From NCBI RefSeq assembly GCF_015350995.1, contig NZ_JADKRW010000005.1:310001-374000 (forward strand): 64,000 nt of DNA, read 5' to 3'. The stretch comes from Curtobacterium sp. VKM Ac-1393 (GTDB lineage: Bacteria > Actinomycetota > Actinomycetes > Actinomycetales > Microbacteriaceae). The notes under the pieces were generated by a model. It saw only the letters and a program-made list of their open reading frames with translations, searched no databases and had not been told where the DNA came from. Of this stretch, positions 18,142 to 27,098 are shown piece after piece (the first letter of the stretch is position 1; every line of letters starts with the position of its first letter). The position numbers and the translations under genes were made by a program.

Positions 18142-18527
18142 AGCACACCAGCCAGGTGCTCCACCACGGTCCGGGGTCCGTCGACGTGCACCGCGACGAC
18201 GTCGACGCGGACGGCCTCCGCCGACACTCCGGGGTGGGCGTCGAACCACGCGGGCACGAGTCGCCGCATCCGCGCAGCCTTCATCGCAGTGATCGCTTCG
18301 AACGGGTGCCCGGTCGTCGTTCCGGACCGTGTCTTCACCTCGATGAACGCGAGCGTGCGGGAATCCCACGCGATGATGTCGACCTCGCCGCGCGCGCATC
18401 GCCAGTTCCGCTCGATCACGCGGAATCCCCGCCGCTGCAGCCACGCCACCGCCCGGTCTTCTCCGAAACGCCCGAGGCGGCCGTTCCGGAGGGAGCGTCC
18501 TGGTGGTCCTTGCACCTTCTGTTCCAT
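18138..18527 (-). CDS. YraN/UPF0102 family nuclease-fold protein
   Basis: This 129-residue protein has the UPF0102 pattern: GRLGRFGEDRAVAWLQRRG at the start, then RCARGEVDIIAWD and LAFIEVKTRSG, which give the E...D...E-x-K residues of the PD-(D/E)xK endonuclease fold. The function is unproven, although constant linkage to comM and dprA suggests a role in DNA uptake or recombination. The start is unambiguous, with GGAGG seven bases before the ATG. Confidence 0.9.
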   Translation of the reverse strand: MEQKVQGPPGRSLRNGRLGRFGEDRAVAWLQRRGFRVIERNWRCARGEVDIIAWDSRTLAFIEVKTRSGTTTGHPFEAITAMKAARMRRLVPAWFDAHPGVSAEAVRVDVVAVHVDGPRTVVEHLAGVL

Positions 18528-18630
18528 GTCGTTGCCTCCACCACAACGATCGCTCGTACGACAACGGTGCAGGGCGACGACGACGAGTCTGTGGAATCAG
18601 CCTGGGGCTCTCACCGTTGGGGAGGAATGA

Positions 18631-18668
18631 CGAAGGACCCGGGTGATCGTGATCACCCGGGTCCTTCG
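18631..18668 (-). terminator. Perfect 18-bp hairpin after lsr2
   Basis: Arms CGAAGGACCCGGGTGATC and its exact complement are separated by two bases. It starts ten bases after the lsr2 stop and lies before the yraN promoter region. The T-run is weak. Confidence 0.8.
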
Positions 18669-18678
18669 GAGCAACGGC

Positions 18679-19026
18679 TCAGTGTGCGGCTGCGTACGCT
18701 TCCTGCACCTGCGTCGAGATACGACCACGGGTCGAGACCTCGTACCCGTTCTCCTTGGCCCATTCTCGGATCTTGCCCAGTTCTTCCGAGTTGCCGCGCT
18801 TCGGCGCGGACTTCGGCGCAGTACCAGCGGTGCGACGACCGGACACCTTGCGTGCTGCGGCGATGTAATCGGAGATCGCCTCGCGGAACTTGTCGACGTT
18901 GTCGTTCGTCAGGTCGATCTCGTAGGACGAACCGTCGAAACCGAATTCGACCGTACGGCCTTCACCGGTGGTGATGGGGGAATCGTCGAGGTCGTCGACG
19001 AGCTGGACGGTGACCTTCTGTGCCAT
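18679..19026 (-). CDS. lsr2: Lsr2-type nucleoid-associated protein
   Basis: This 115-residue protein has the N-terminal Lsr2 dimerisation domain (about 1-60; MAQKVTVQLVDDLD, VEFGFDGSSYEIDLT) and the C-terminal DNA-binding domain (about 80-115; IREWAKENGYEVSTRGRIS) with the AT-hook-like RGR that inserts in the minor groove. Lsr2 binds AT-rich DNA and silences horizontally acquired genes. A ribosome binding site AGGAGC precedes the ATG. It has its own terminator and so seems to be a single-gene unit inserted between DUF2469 and yraN. Confidence 0.96.
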   Translation of the reverse strand: MAQKVTVQLVDDLDDSPITTGEGRTVEFGFDGSSYEIDLTNDNVDKFREAISDYIAAARKVSGRRTAGTAPKSAPKRGNSEELGKIREWAKENGYEVSTRGRISTQVQEAYAAAH

Positions 19027-19132
19027 GCGCGGCTCCTGTTCAGTGGACGGGGAAATCCCGTCCAGAATAGCGCGCGCAATTACAGATCGTCACCGATCAC
19101 CGGCGATTCACCGAATGCACCGGAATTGACGA

Positions 19133-19456
19133 TCACTCGTCGAGTGCGAGTTCCTTCGGGAGTTCGAGTTCTCGCGACGTCAGTTCTTCGACATTCACGT
19201 CCTTGAACGTGAGGACGCGGACGCCCTTCACGAACCGATCGGAACGGTAGACGTCCCAGACCCAGACGTCGTTCATCGTCAGTTCGAAGTAGAAGTCGTG
19301 CTCGGTGTCGCGGCGCACGAGTTCGACCTCGTTCGCCAGGTAGAAACGCCGCTCGGTCTCGACCACGTAGCGGAACTGCGACACCACGTCGCGGTACTCG
19401 CGGTACAGGGCCAGCTCGACCTCGCGGTCGTAGTCGTCGAATTCGTCCTCATCCAT
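19133..19456 (-). CDS. DUF2469 family protein
   Basis: This 107-residue acidic protein of unknown function shows the family pattern EFDDYDREVELALYREYRDV near the start and ETERRFYLANEVELVRR and VWVWDVYRSDRFV later. The family is largely actinobacterial and typically lies just after rnhB, as here. The ATG at 19456 is preferred over a GTG nine bases upstream, since TAGACT (19466-19471) would be its -10 box and there is no Shine-Dalgarno sequence. Confidence 0.88.
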   Translation of the reverse strand: MDEDEFDDYDREVELALYREYRDVVSQFRYVVETERRFYLANEVELVRRDTEHDFYFELTMNDVWVWDVYRSDRFVKGVRVLTFKDVNVEELTSRELELPKELALDE

Positions 19457-19712
19457 TGCGCCCACAGTCTACGGCGACACTCGCAGCAGCGCGCGACAGC
19501 TGCTCGAGCATGGCCATCCGTTCCACGTCGAGCGCATCGAGGTTCCACGACATGCCGGGTGCGTTCCACCGAGGTTCCGAGACCGCGCCGGACGTTCGCC
19601 GAGATGCCGAGATTTCGGAACCTCGGGGCTGGCGGGGCGGGCCGGCGGACCGGGGCGGGGCGGGCCAGCCAGCGCAGCGCAGGGCAGCGCAGGCGCGCGG
19701 ACCGCTGCCGGG
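19457..19712. other. Gene-free region with a 12-bp inverted repeat, rnhB / DUF2469
   Basis: These 256 bases follow rnhB. They contain CCGAGGTTCCGA (19569-19580) and its exact complement (19615-19626) about 34 bases apart, then a very GC-rich purine tract (about 19625-19690) with repeated GGCGGGGC and GCGCAG units. Possible roles are a terminator for rnhB and control of DUF2469; no gene is supported. Confidence 0.5.
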
Positions 19713-20411
19713 TCAGCCGACCAGCGCGTCGAAACCGTCCAACGACACGCTCGACGCCTGGTGCAGCCACGACTTGCGGTGCAGCGCGTGCGCCCCGACC
19801 GTGCGGATCGCGTCGTAGTGGGCGGTCGACCCGTAGCCCTTGTTCGATGCCCAGGCGTAGTGCGGCGCATCGTCGTGCGCAGCGATCATCAGGGTGTCCC
19901 GTGCGACCTTCGCCACGATCGACGCCGCGGCGACCGATGCGCAGTCCCGGTCGGCCTTGACCTGCACGACGACCTCGAGCGGGTCCGTCGTCGGCCGGAG
20001 CGAGGCGGGCACGGCTCGGGACAGCCAGTCGAACGAACCATCCAGCACGACCACGGCCCCGTCGAGCGACAGCCCCTCGGCCACCAACGACTCGAGCGCT
20101 TGCGCACCCGCGAGACCGAGCGCCGGCACGATCCCCTGCTGGTCGACGTACTCGGCCGAGGCCATGCCCACGGCGGTGCGCGCCCACCGTGTGACGACGG
20201 GCACCAGGTCCGTGCGTCGGGTGGCCGACAGCAGCTTCGAGTCGGCCAGGCCCTGTGGCACCCGCCCGACGTCGATGGTCACGGCTGCGACCCCCACGCC
20301 CACTGGCCCGGCGATGGCACCGCGTCCGACCTCGTCCATGCCGATGACCGTGACACGGCCTTCGGCCAGCAGGCGCTTCTCGACCCGCAGCGACGGACGG
20401 ACGACGGTCAC
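19713..20411 (-). CDS. rnhB: Ribonuclease HII
   Basis: This 232-residue enzyme removes RNA from RNA-DNA hybrids and single ribonucleotides in DNA. The catalytic DEDD set is visible: VIGMDEVGRGAIAGPV (Asp-Glu), DSKLLSATRR, VVLDGSFDW (Asp) and VKADRDCASVAAASIVAKVARD (Asp). The GTG at 20411 overlaps the lepB stop as GTGA and gives a normal family length; a longer upstream frame is rejected. Confidence 0.95.
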   Translation of the reverse strand: MTVVRPSLRVEKRLLAEGRVTVIGMDEVGRGAIAGPVGVGVAAVTIDVGRVPQGLADSKLLSATRRTDLVPVVTRWARTAVGMASAEYVDQQGIVPALGLAGAQALESLVAEGLSLDGAVVVLDGSFDWLSRAVPASLRPTTDPLEVVVQVKADRDCASVAAASIVAKVARDTLMIAAHDDAPHYAWASNKGYGSTAHYDAIRTVGAHALHRKSWLHQASSVSLDGFDALVG

Positions 20412-21151
20412 TGGTCGCGCTCCTCCACCCCGGCGAACACCTCGGGGTGGTCGTCGAGCCAGGTCCAGCGGCTCGTCGGCCACGAGATCACGAAGGCACG
20501 ACCGGTGACGTCGGACAGCGGCACGAAGCCCTTCGAGGGCGTGTCCCCGTTGTACCGGGAGTCCTTCGAGTCGTTGCGGTTGTCGCCCATCACCCAGATG
20601 GTGCCCTTCGGCACGGTGACGGAGAAGTCCGTCGCCGACGCCGGAGCCCCGGCCGGCAGCTTGAGGTACGGCTCCTTGATCGGCACACCGTTCACCGACA
20701 TCTGCCCGAGGTCGTTGCAGCACGAGACCTTGTCGCCCGGCAGACCGATCACGCGCTTGATCAGATGGTCGTCGCTGTCACCGGTGCCGAGACCGATCTG
20801 CGTCAGCACCCAGTCGATCGCCTTGGCGGGCTGGGTGTCCGGCGTCACGCTCGGCACCTCGGAGCCGGCGAGCCATCCGCCCGGGTCCTTGAACACGACG
20901 ACGTCGCCGCGCTTCAGCGCGACCATGCCCGGAACGAGTTCGTTGACGATCACGCGGTCGTTGATCTGCAGCGTGTTCTCCATCGATGCCGAGGGGATGT
21001 AGAACGAGCGGATCAGGAACGTCTTGACCAGGAACGACACGAGCAGTGCCGCGATGAAGATGATGACGAGGTCGCGGAGGAATGTGAGGACCCCGTTGCG
21101 CTGTTTCTCGGGCCGGGGCCTGCGCCCGGGTTCCTCTGTCGTGTCCGTCAT
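20408..21151 (-). CDS. lepB: Signal peptidase I
   Basis: This 247-residue membrane protease cuts signal peptides from secreted proteins. A charged cytosolic tail (1-20) and one helix (about 24-46) precede the catalytic domain with YIPSASMENTL (serine nucleophile about residue 56), LIKRVIGLPGDKV (lysine general base) and GDNRNDSKDSRYNG near the end. It lies between rplS and rnhB, as in many actinobacteria, and is coupled to rnhB by a four-base overlap. Confidence 0.95.
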   Translation of the reverse strand: MTDTTEEPGRRPRPEKQRNGVLTFLRDLVIIFIAALLVSFLVKTFLIRSFYIPSASMENTLQINDRVIVNELVPGMVALKRGDVVVFKDPGGWLAGSEVPSVTPDTQPAKAIDWVLTQIGLGTGDSDDHLIKRVIGLPGDKVSCCNDLGQMSVNGVPIKEPYLKLPAGAPASATDFSVTVPKGTIWVMGDNRNDSKDSRYNGDTPSKGFVPLSDVTGRAFVISWPTSRWTWLDDHPEVFAGVEERDQ

Positions 21152-21201
21152 TTCCGCTCTCGTTCACACCGCGTCCGCCCGGGTTCAGCGGGCGCAAAGG
21201 G

Positions 21202-21245
21202 AAAGCCCCCCGTCGATGCACAACCGTACATCGGCGAGGGGCTGA
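21202..21245 (-). terminator. Hairpin and T-run after rplS
   Basis: Reading leftward, AGCCCCTCGCCGATGTACG pairs imperfectly with GCATCGACGGGGGGCT, followed by TTTCCC. It separates rplS from lepB. Confidence 0.65.
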
Positions 21246-21284
21246 CAGCGGCCTCCGGCTCGCGGACGCTCACTGTGAAGGCGA

Positions 21285-21641
21285 TCAGGCGTCGCGCTTC
21301 TCCTTGATCTTGCGGCGGGCCGCCTTGCCACGCAGTTCGCGCAGGTAGTAGAGCTTCGCGCGACGGACGTCACCCTTGGTGACGATCTCGATGTGGTCGA
21401 TGATCGGCGAGTGCACCGGGAACCAGCGCTCGACGCCGACCTGGAAGCTCACCTTGCGGACCTTGAAGGTCTCACCGATGCCGTGGCCCTGACGGCCGAT
21501 GACGACACCCTGGAAGACCTGGATACGCGAGCGCGTGCCTTCGACGATGTTCACGTGCACCTTGATGGTGTCACCGGCGCGGAAGTCCGGGACGTCGGTC
21601 CGCAGCGATGCTGCGTCGACGTTGTCGAGGAGCTGGCTCAT
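21285..21641 (-). CDS. rplS: 50S ribosomal protein L19
   Basis: This 118-residue protein matches bL19: [55 protein letters not shown] and [23 protein letters not shown] at the C-terminus. It lies at the 30S-50S interface. The ATG at 21641 was chosen over an upstream in-frame extension because [20 protein letters not shown] is a typical actinobacterial L19 start. Its promoter shares the 167-base gap with the divergent map gene. Confidence 0.97.
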   Translation of the reverse strand: MSQLLDNVDAASLRTDVPDFRAGDTIKVHVNIVEGTRSRIQVFQGVVIGRQGHGIGETFKVRKVSFQVGVERWFPVHSPIIDHIEIVTKGDVRRAKLYYLRELRGKAARRKIKEKRDA

Positions 21642-21808
21642 GGCTGTTCTACTCTCTGCGGACGCACACGGGTCGCCGCGGATCGATGTCTGATGAAGTG
21701 GTGGTGCGTGCCCGGTGTCGGCGACTCCCCCGTGGCAGAGTCCAGCCAGGGCACAGCGTTCAATACTGCCACACGGAACGCGGGACGCAAAACAGCGAGG
21801 ATGGACCC

Positions 21809-22600
21809 ATGATCGAACTGCGCACCCCCGCCGAACTGGACGGCCTGCGCGTCGCCGGTCGGTTCGTGGCCGACGTCCTCGACGAGTTGCTCGACACCGT
21901 CGACGTGGGCGTGAACCTGCTGGAACTGGACCGCGTCGCCGCACGGATGATCGCCGACCGCGGTGCCGAGAGCTGCTACGTCGACTACCACCCGTCGTTC
22001 GGCAAGTCCCCGTTCGGCAAGAACCTCTGCACGTCGGTGAACGACGCTGCGCTGCACGGCCTGCCCTCCGACCACGTGCTGCAGGACGGCGACCTGGTCA
22101 GCCTCGACTTCGCCGCGAGCGTCGACGGTTGGGTCGCGGACTCCGCGGTGTCGGTGCAGGTCGGGACTCCCCGTGACGAGGACCAGACCCTCATCGCGAC
22201 CGTCGAGCGCGCCCTGGCCGCGGGCATCGCGCAGGCGTCGCCCGGCAACAAGCTCGGCGACGTCTCGCACGCGATCGGGCAGGTCGCGCGCGAAGCGGGC
22301 TACGGCGTCAACCTGCAGTTCGGCGGCCACGGCGTCGGCCGCACGATGCACGGCGACCCGCACGTACCGAACGACGGCCGCCCGGGCCGCGGCCTGAAGC
22401 TCCGTCCGGGCCTGGTGGTCGCGATCGAGCCGTGGCTGATGCAGGGCACCGACGAGCTCTTCCAGGACGACGACGGCTGGACGCTCAAGAGCGTCGACGG
22501 CTCACGTGCTGCACACGTCGAGCACACCGTCGCGGTCACCGAGCACGGACCCGAGGTCCTGACCCTGCGTCGCGCCCAGCGCGCCAGCGCAACCAGCTGA
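21809..22600 (+). CDS. map: Methionine aminopeptidase, type I
   Basis: This 263-residue metalloprotease removes the N-terminal Met. Metal ligands are visible in the family pattern: [20 protein letters not shown] (two Asp), [18 protein letters not shown] (His), VAIEPWL (Glu) and AHVEHTVAV (Glu). [17 protein letters not shown] matches the substrate-loop region. The ATG at 21809 has AGCGAGG upstream. The stop codon TGA lies inside the left arm of a large palindromic terminator. Confidence 0.95.
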   Translation: MIELRTPAELDGLRVAGRFVADVLDELLDTVDVGVNLLELDRVAARMIADRGAESCYVDYHPSFGKSPFGKNLCTSVNDAALHGLPSDHVLQDGDLVSLDFAASVDGWVADSAVSVQVGTPRDEDQTLIATVERALAAGIAQASPGNKLGDVSHAIGQVAREAGYGVNLQFGGHGVGRTMHGDPHVPNDGRPGRGLKLRPGLVVAIEPWLMQGTDELFQDDDGWTLKSVDGSRAAHVEHTVAVTEHGPEVLTLRRAQRASATS

Positions 22601-22647
22601 CGGACGGGAGGCACGGTGCGGCCCCGCTCCGCGCCTCCCGTCCGTCA
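22598..22647 (+). terminator. Palindromic-family terminator after map
   Basis: The arm TGACGGACGGGAGGC (22598-22612) pairs perfectly with 22633-22647; the arm begins with the map stop codon itself. The core matches the dispersed GGACGGGAGGC/GCCTCCCGTCC family. The loop is 20 bases. Confidence 0.8.
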
Positions 22648-22801
22648 CTGGTCGCGACCAGTGCCCCGAAGCGACAGATCTCGGCTGCGGCCGCCTTCAC
22701 GTGCGCCACAGCGACAGTTGCCCGCGGATGTTCCGCGGCAGACTGTCGCTTTCGCGAAAGCGAAGACGACAGCGACAGCGACAGCGACAGCGACAAGCCG
22801 G
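22648..22801. repeat. Composite repeat: TGGTCGCGACCA, GCGACAG module and hexamer tract
   Basis: After the terminator come the 18-bp palindrome CACTGGTCGCGACCAGTG (22646-22663), then AGCGACAGATCTC (about 22669), a nested ACTGTCGCTTTCGCGAAAGCG (about 22742-22762), and a tandem hexamer CGACAG repeated four times with a fifth imperfect copy at 22767-22796. The same pieces recur at 39219-39300 and 58836-58957. This is the trmD 3' flank, and no gene is supported. Confidence 0.7.
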
Positions 22802-23494
22802 TCAGGCAGGCGGCAGCAGGTCCGGCCGGACGCGCCGCGTCCGCTCCACCTGCTGCTCGTGCCGCCAGGCACCGACCCGCGCGTGGTGCCCGCTGAGCAA
22901 CACGTCGGGGACGTCGAAGCCGCGCCAGGACGCGGGCTTCGTGTACGAGGGGTACTCGAGCAGACCGTCCTCGTGGGACTCCTCGACCAGCGACTCGGGG
23001 TTGCCGACGACGCCGGGGACGAGTCGTCCGACGGCCTCGATCATGGCCATCGCCGCGACCTCGCCGCCGTTCAGCACGTAGTCGCCGAGCGAGAGCTCGA
23101 CGACGGTGGCGTGTGACGACGCCCACTCGAAGACCCGGGCGTCGATGCCCTCGTACCGCCCGCAGGCGAAGACGAGGTGTTCGGAGGTCGAGGCGAGCGA
23201 GCGGGCGATCGACTGCGTGAACCGCGTGCCGGCCGGAGTCGGGACGACCAGCGTCGACGAGCCGTCCGGCCGGAACAGCGACTCCAGTGCGAGCGCCCAG
23301 GACTCCGGCTTCATCACCATGCCGGCGCCGCCGCCGTACGGGGTGTCGTCGACGGTGCGGTGCCGGTCGGTCGTCCAAGAGCGCAGGTCGTGCACGTGCA
23401 GGTCGAGCAGCCCACCGGAGCGGGCCTTGCCGAGCAGGGACACGTCCAACACGGAGAAGAACTCCGGGAAGATCGTGACGATGTCGATGCGCAC
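22802..23494 (-). CDS. trmD: tRNA (guanine-N1)-methyltransferase
   Basis: This 230-residue SPOUT-fold enzyme methylates G37 of tRNA, preventing frameshifts. Visible motifs are [40 protein letters not shown] and the knotted cofactor loop [17 protein letters not shown]. Residues RPDLLPPA end it normally. It starts at a GTG five bases after the rimM stop. It is the last gene of the rpsP-khpA-rimM-trmD operon, with rplS located elsewhere. Confidence 0.96.
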   Translation of the reverse strand: MRIDIVTIFPEFFSVLDVSLLGKARSGGLLDLHVHDLRSWTTDRHRTVDDTPYGGGAGMVMKPESWALALESLFRPDGSSTLVVPTPAGTRFTQSIARSLASTSEHLVFACGRYEGIDARVFEWASSHATVVELSLGDYVLNGGEVAAMAMIEAVGRLVPGVVGNPESLVEESHEDGLLEYPSYTKPASWRGFDVPDVLLSGHHARVGAWRHEQQVERTRRVRPDLLPPA

Positions 23495-23499
23495 GGTCG

Positions 23500-24045
23500 C
23501 TAGTCCGTGACCGTCTCGGGCCGCGATGTGTCCTCGGGGTCCTCGAACAAGCCCTGCGGCGGCGTGACCGTCACGGTGCCGGCGGCGATGTCCACCGCGG
23601 GCACGATCGCCGCGACGAACGGCACGAGAACCTCGCCGCGCGACGGCGTGTCGATCGCGAGCAGGTCCTGCGCCGGCATGTGGTCGACACGGGCGACGGT
23701 GCCGACCTCGACGCCGTCGCGCAGGACCTTCAGGCCGACGAGCTGGTGGTCGTACCAGGCGTCGTCCTCACCGGTCTCGGCGTCGGCGTCCTGCTCGACC
23801 CAGAGGATGATCCGGGCGAGCGACTCGGCGCCGGTGCGGTCGTCGATCCCGGCGAAGAACGCGACCGGGTGACCGTTGTACCAGCGGAGTTCGTCCAGCT
23901 CGAGGGTCTTCCCCGACCACGGTGAGTCGTCGGGGACCTGGAGCGTGAACGTGGCACCGGGGGTGAACCGACGATCCGGGTCGTCGGTGTAGAGCTCGAG
24001 CTTGATGCCGCCCTTGAGCCCGTGTGCCTTCGTGATTCGACCCAC
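23500..24045 (-). CDS. rimM: Ribosome maturation factor RimM
   Basis: This 16S rRNA-processing factor binds S19 and helps form the 30S head. Motifs [19 protein letters not shown] (RimM barrel) and [15 protein letters not shown]...[17 protein letters not shown] (PRC barrel) are clear. The start is uncertain. The conserved N-terminus should be about TTQLRVGR, but no ATG, GTG or TTG precedes it; the first usable codon is the GTG at 24045, which gives 181 residues and shortens the N-terminus by about four. A good ribosome binding site GGGAG (24061-24065) lies 15 bases upstream, too far for this GTG. Confidence 0.9.
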   Translation of the reverse strand: MGRITKAHGLKGGIKLELYTDDPDRRFTPGATFTLQVPDDSPWSGKTLELDELRWYNGHPVAFFAGIDDRTGAESLARIILWVEQDADAETGEDDAWYDHQLVGLKVLRDGVEVGTVARVDHMPAQDLLAIDTPSRGEVLVPFVAAIVPAVDIAAGTVTVTPPQGLFEDPEDTSRPETVTD

Positions 24046-24064
24046 CCGGAGCTGGGTCGTCTCC

Positions 24065-24301
24065 CTAGGAATCGGTGTCGACCACGTCGACCCGCACACG
24101 CTTGCCGTCGGCCAGGGCCGAGACGAGGGTGCGGAGTGCCTTGGCGGTCCGCCCGGCACGACCGATCACGCGGCCGAGGTCCTCGGGGTGCACGCGCACC
24201 TCGAGGACCTCGCCCCGCGGGGAGGTGGAACTGGCGACGCGCACGTCGTCAGGGTGATCGACGATCCCCTTGACGAGGTGCGTCAGCGCGGATTCGAGCA
24301 A
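24065..24301 (-). CDS. khpA: KH-domain RNA-binding protein KhpA
   Basis: This 78-residue protein is a single KH domain; the RNA-binding GxxG loop is in DLGRVIGRAGRTAKALRTL. KhpA-type proteins bind RNA with KhpB and affect cell length in Firmicutes. The position between rpsP and rimM is conserved across actinobacteria. The start is a TTG at 24301, three bases after the rpsP stop; no other start gives a full KH domain. Confidence 0.92.
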   Translation of the reverse strand: MLESALTHLVKGIVDHPDDVRVASSTSPRGEVLEVRVHPEDLGRVIGRAGRTAKALRTLVSALADGKRVRVDVVDTDS

Positions 24302-24304
24302 GGA

Positions 24305-24718
24305 CTACGCCTCGGTCGTCTCGTCGGCGGTCTCGGCGTCGTCGGCCTTGGCTGCGGGAGCCTTCTTCTCCGACTTCGGCTTCAGGACGGCCTTCTTCGA
24401 GGAGTCGACCTGGAAGGCCTGCTTCGGCTCGGCGACCTTGACCTTGGACGCGGTGTCCTTCTCGCCCTTGAACTTGGCCCAGTCGCCGGTCAGCTTGAGG
24501 AGGGCCGCGACCTGCTCGGTCGGCTGCGCGCCGACGCCGAGCCAGTAGAGCGCACGCTCGGACTCGATCTTGATGACCGAGGGCTCCTCGGTCGGGTGGT
24601 ACTGACCGATCTCCTCGAGGACACGACCATCGCGCTTGGTGCGCGAGTCGGCGACGACGATGCGGTAGTAGGGCGCACGGATCTTACCGAGACGCTTCAG
24701 ACGGATCTTGACAGCCAC
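24305..24718 (-). CDS. rpsP: 30S ribosomal protein S16
   Basis: This 137-residue protein has the bS16 core at 1-80 ([54 protein letters not shown]) followed by an Ala/Lys/Glu-rich tail of about 55 residues, common in actinobacteria. The start is a GTG with the ribosome binding site GGAGC seven bases upstream; an in-frame extension upstream is rejected. It heads the operon rpsP-khpA-rimM-trmD; a possible -10 (TAAGAAT) lies near 24845. Confidence 0.96.
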   Translation of the reverse strand: MAVKIRLKRLGKIRAPYYRIVVADSRTKRDGRVLEEIGQYHPTEEPSVIKIESERALYWLGVGAQPTEQVAALLKLTGDWAKFKGEKDTASKVKVAEPKQAFQVDSSKKAVLKPKSEKKAPAAKADDAETADETTEA

Positions 24719-24882
24719 AATTGCTCCTGTTTGCTTACGTTGTGGTTGAACCGGAACCGCGGGCGTGGGGGCACACACGGTGAAAGCTCGAGAGAGATCG
24801 CTCACAGCTGGATAGAGGGTCGAGCTGCGGCGATTCGACCGTTCATTCTTACAGATTCCGGGCCGCGATGCGAGCCGACGCG

Positions 24883-27018
24883 CTACGGCGCGAGTCGCCG
24901 CACCGCTTCGAGGGCCTCGGACGTCGCGCGGACCGCGTCCACGCTCCGCGCGTCGCGTGCGCCACCGACGACCGCGTACGGCACGCCGGCGGCCTGGAGG
25001 CCCGTCACGAGTCCGTCAGGCGCGTCACCATCGGTGTCGATCGCGCGCTCCTGCCCGGCGCAGACCACGACGGTGTCCGCCGGGATCGCGCGCTCCTCGC
25101 CGTGCTCGTCGCGGATCCAGAGCGCGCCGGGCTCGATCCGCAGGTACTCCTGCACGCCGCCCACCATCTGCACCCCGGCGTCGCGGAGCCGACCGATCGC
25201 GACCCAGCGCGACGTGATCCCGACTCCCTGACCGAACTTGCCCGAGCGGCGGAGCACGGTGACGTCCGTGCCCGGCCGGGTCGTGCGGGGCGCGGCGGGG
25301 AACCGCTGGGGGACGTCGCCGACGAGTTCGTCGGACACGTCGAGGTCCCAGCGCGCCGCGAACTCGGCGGCCCGGACGGACTCGTCCGGCGACTCGGTGA
25401 GGAACGCCGCGGTGTCGACGCCGATGCCGCCACCACCGATGATCGCCACGGTGCCGGCCGGCACGCCCTCGCGCAGAGCCTGCTCGTACAACACGACGTG
25501 CGGCAGGTGTGCGCCGGGGATGTCGATCTCTCGCGGGACCACCCCGGCGGCGACCACGACCGCGTCACTGCCGTGCAGGTCCGCGGCGGTGGCGGGACGC
25601 CCGAGGTGCACAGTGGCTCCCCGTTCGTCGAGCTCGGCACGGGCGGCACGGATGGTGGCTGCGTAGTCCTCCTTGCCGGGGACGAGCGCAGCCAGGTCGA
25701 ACTGTCCGCCGAGTCGGTCCGCGGCCTCCCAGAGCGTCACGGTGTGCCCTCGGCGCGCGGCGTCGACCGCGGCGGCGAGGCCCGCAGGTCCACCACCGAC
25801 GACGTCGACGCGCTTCGAGTCGGCGGTCGGTCGAGCGGGGAACGCGACCTCGCGGCCGGCGCGCGGATTGACCAGGCACGACACCGGCGCGCCGATGATC
25901 GAGCGGTCGAGGCAGGCCTGGTTGCAGCCGATGCAGGTGTTCACGAGGGCGAACCGCCCCTGCAGCGACCGGTTCACGAGCGCGGGGTCGGCGAGGAACG
26001 GCCTGGCCAGGGCGACGGCGTCGATGGTCCCGTCGGCGAGGACGGTCTCGCCGTCGCGCAGGTCGGTCATCCGGTTCGACGCGATCACCCGGACGTCGGG
26101 GTACGACGACGCGCGCACGACCCCGGCGATGCGCGCGGCGTAGGCGAGCCAGGCGCCGTGCGGCACCGCGGCCTGCACGGTCGGGGTGCGGGACTCGTGC
26201 CAGCCGATCCCCACCGAGATGCCGTCGAGCCCGAGCGGGAGCAGGTCGTGCACCAGGGCGTCGACGTCGTCCTCGGTCGATGAACCGGGCATCAGGTCGG
26301 CGCCGGAGAGCCGGATCGTCACGGCGAGGTCCGGCACCGCGGCACGCACGGCCGACACCACCGCGATCGTGAACCGGCGTCGGCGTTCGGGAGAACCGCC
26401 CCACTCGTCGTCACGCAGGTTCGTCAGTGGCGACTGGAACTGGTTGATCAGGTACCCCTCGGACGCCATGATCTCGACGCCGTCGAACCCGATGTCGCGC
26501 GCGGACCGGGCCGCGGCGGCGAAGTCCTCGATGGTGCGCTCGATCTCGGCCGGCGTCAGCTCGGTCGGCACCACGCCACGGGCGGCCGCCCAGGGCAGGG
26601 CCGACGGTGCCACCACGCGCTGGGACTCCCCGTGCCGGTCGACCATCCCCGCGGCGAGCGCGTACCGCCCGGCGTGGAACAGCTGGGCGAGGATCGTGGA
26701 GCCCTCCTCGTGCACGGCGTCGACCGCCGTGCGGAACCGCTCGTCCGCTCCCCCGACACCGAACACCGCGAAGTCGGGTCCCCCGCGGGCTTCGTCGTTG
26801 ACGGCGATGCCTCCGGTGATGATGCAGGCGGCACCGCCGGCGGCGCGTTCACGGTAGAACGCCGACATCCCGGCCCCGCCGTCGTCGTGCACCTCGAGCC
26901 CGGTGTGCATCGACCCCATGACCACCCGGTTGGGCAGGGTCAGGGGGCCGAGCGTCCACGGCGAGGCGACCGTCCGCAGGGAGTCCGGGACGACGGGCGT
27001 GGAAGCGACGCTGCTCAT
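24883..27018 (-). CDS. 2,4-dienoyl-CoA reductase-type flavoenzyme (FadH/OYE family)
   Basis: This 711-residue protein is built like FadH. An old-yellow-enzyme barrel (about 15-340, with [14 protein letters not shown] and LFHAGRYA) is followed by the 4Fe-4S motif [20 protein letters not shown], whose cysteine spacing of C-x2-C-x3-C-x11-C matches FadH. Two dinucleotide folds follow: [20 protein letters not shown] (FAD) and [17 protein letters not shown] (NAD(P)H). Known members reduce 2,4-dienoyl-CoA during unsaturated fatty acid breakdown. Some relatives act on other enones, so the substrate is inferred. No operon partner is seen. Confidence 0.88.
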   Translation of the reverse strand: MSSVASTPVVPDSLRTVASPWTLGPLTLPNRVVMGSMHTGLEVHDDGGAGMSAFYRERAAGGAACIITGGIAVNDEARGGPDFAVFGVGGADERFRTAVDAVHEEGSTILAQLFHAGRYALAAGMVDRHGESQRVVAPSALPWAAARGVVPTELTPAEIERTIEDFAAAARSARDIGFDGVEIMASEGYLINQFQSPLTNLRDDEWGGSPERRRRFTIAVVSAVRAAVPDLAVTIRLSGADLMPGSSTEDDVDALVHDLLPLGLDGISVGIGWHESRTPTVQAAVPHGAWLAYAARIAGVVRASSYPDVRVIASNRMTDLRDGETVLADGTIDAVALARPFLADPALVNRSLQGRFALVNTCIGCNQACLDRSIIGAPVSCLVNPRAGREVAFPARPTADSKRVDVVGGGPAGLAAAVDAARRGHTVTLWEAADRLGGQFDLAALVPGKEDYAATIRAARAELDERGATVHLGRPATAADLHGSDAVVVAAGVVPREIDIPGAHLPHVVLYEQALREGVPAGTVAIIGGGGIGVDTAAFLTESPDESVRAAEFAARWDLDVSDELVGDVPQRFPAAPRTTRPGTDVTVLRRSGKFGQGVGITSRWVAIGRLRDAGVQMVGGVQEYLRIEPGALWIRDEHGEERAIPADTVVVCAGQERAIDTDGDAPDGLVTGLQAAGVPYAVVGGARDARSVDAVRATSEALEAVRRLAP

Positions 27019-27098
27019 GCCACCACTCTGCCGTGCCCTGCGCCGCCGGGCCGAGTTCGTTGTGCCTTCCCGACAACCGGGCGGGCAGGATGGTCCCC

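Noticed and set aside
22767..22796. CRISPR-like array
   Set aside because: The unit is only six bases, with no spacers.
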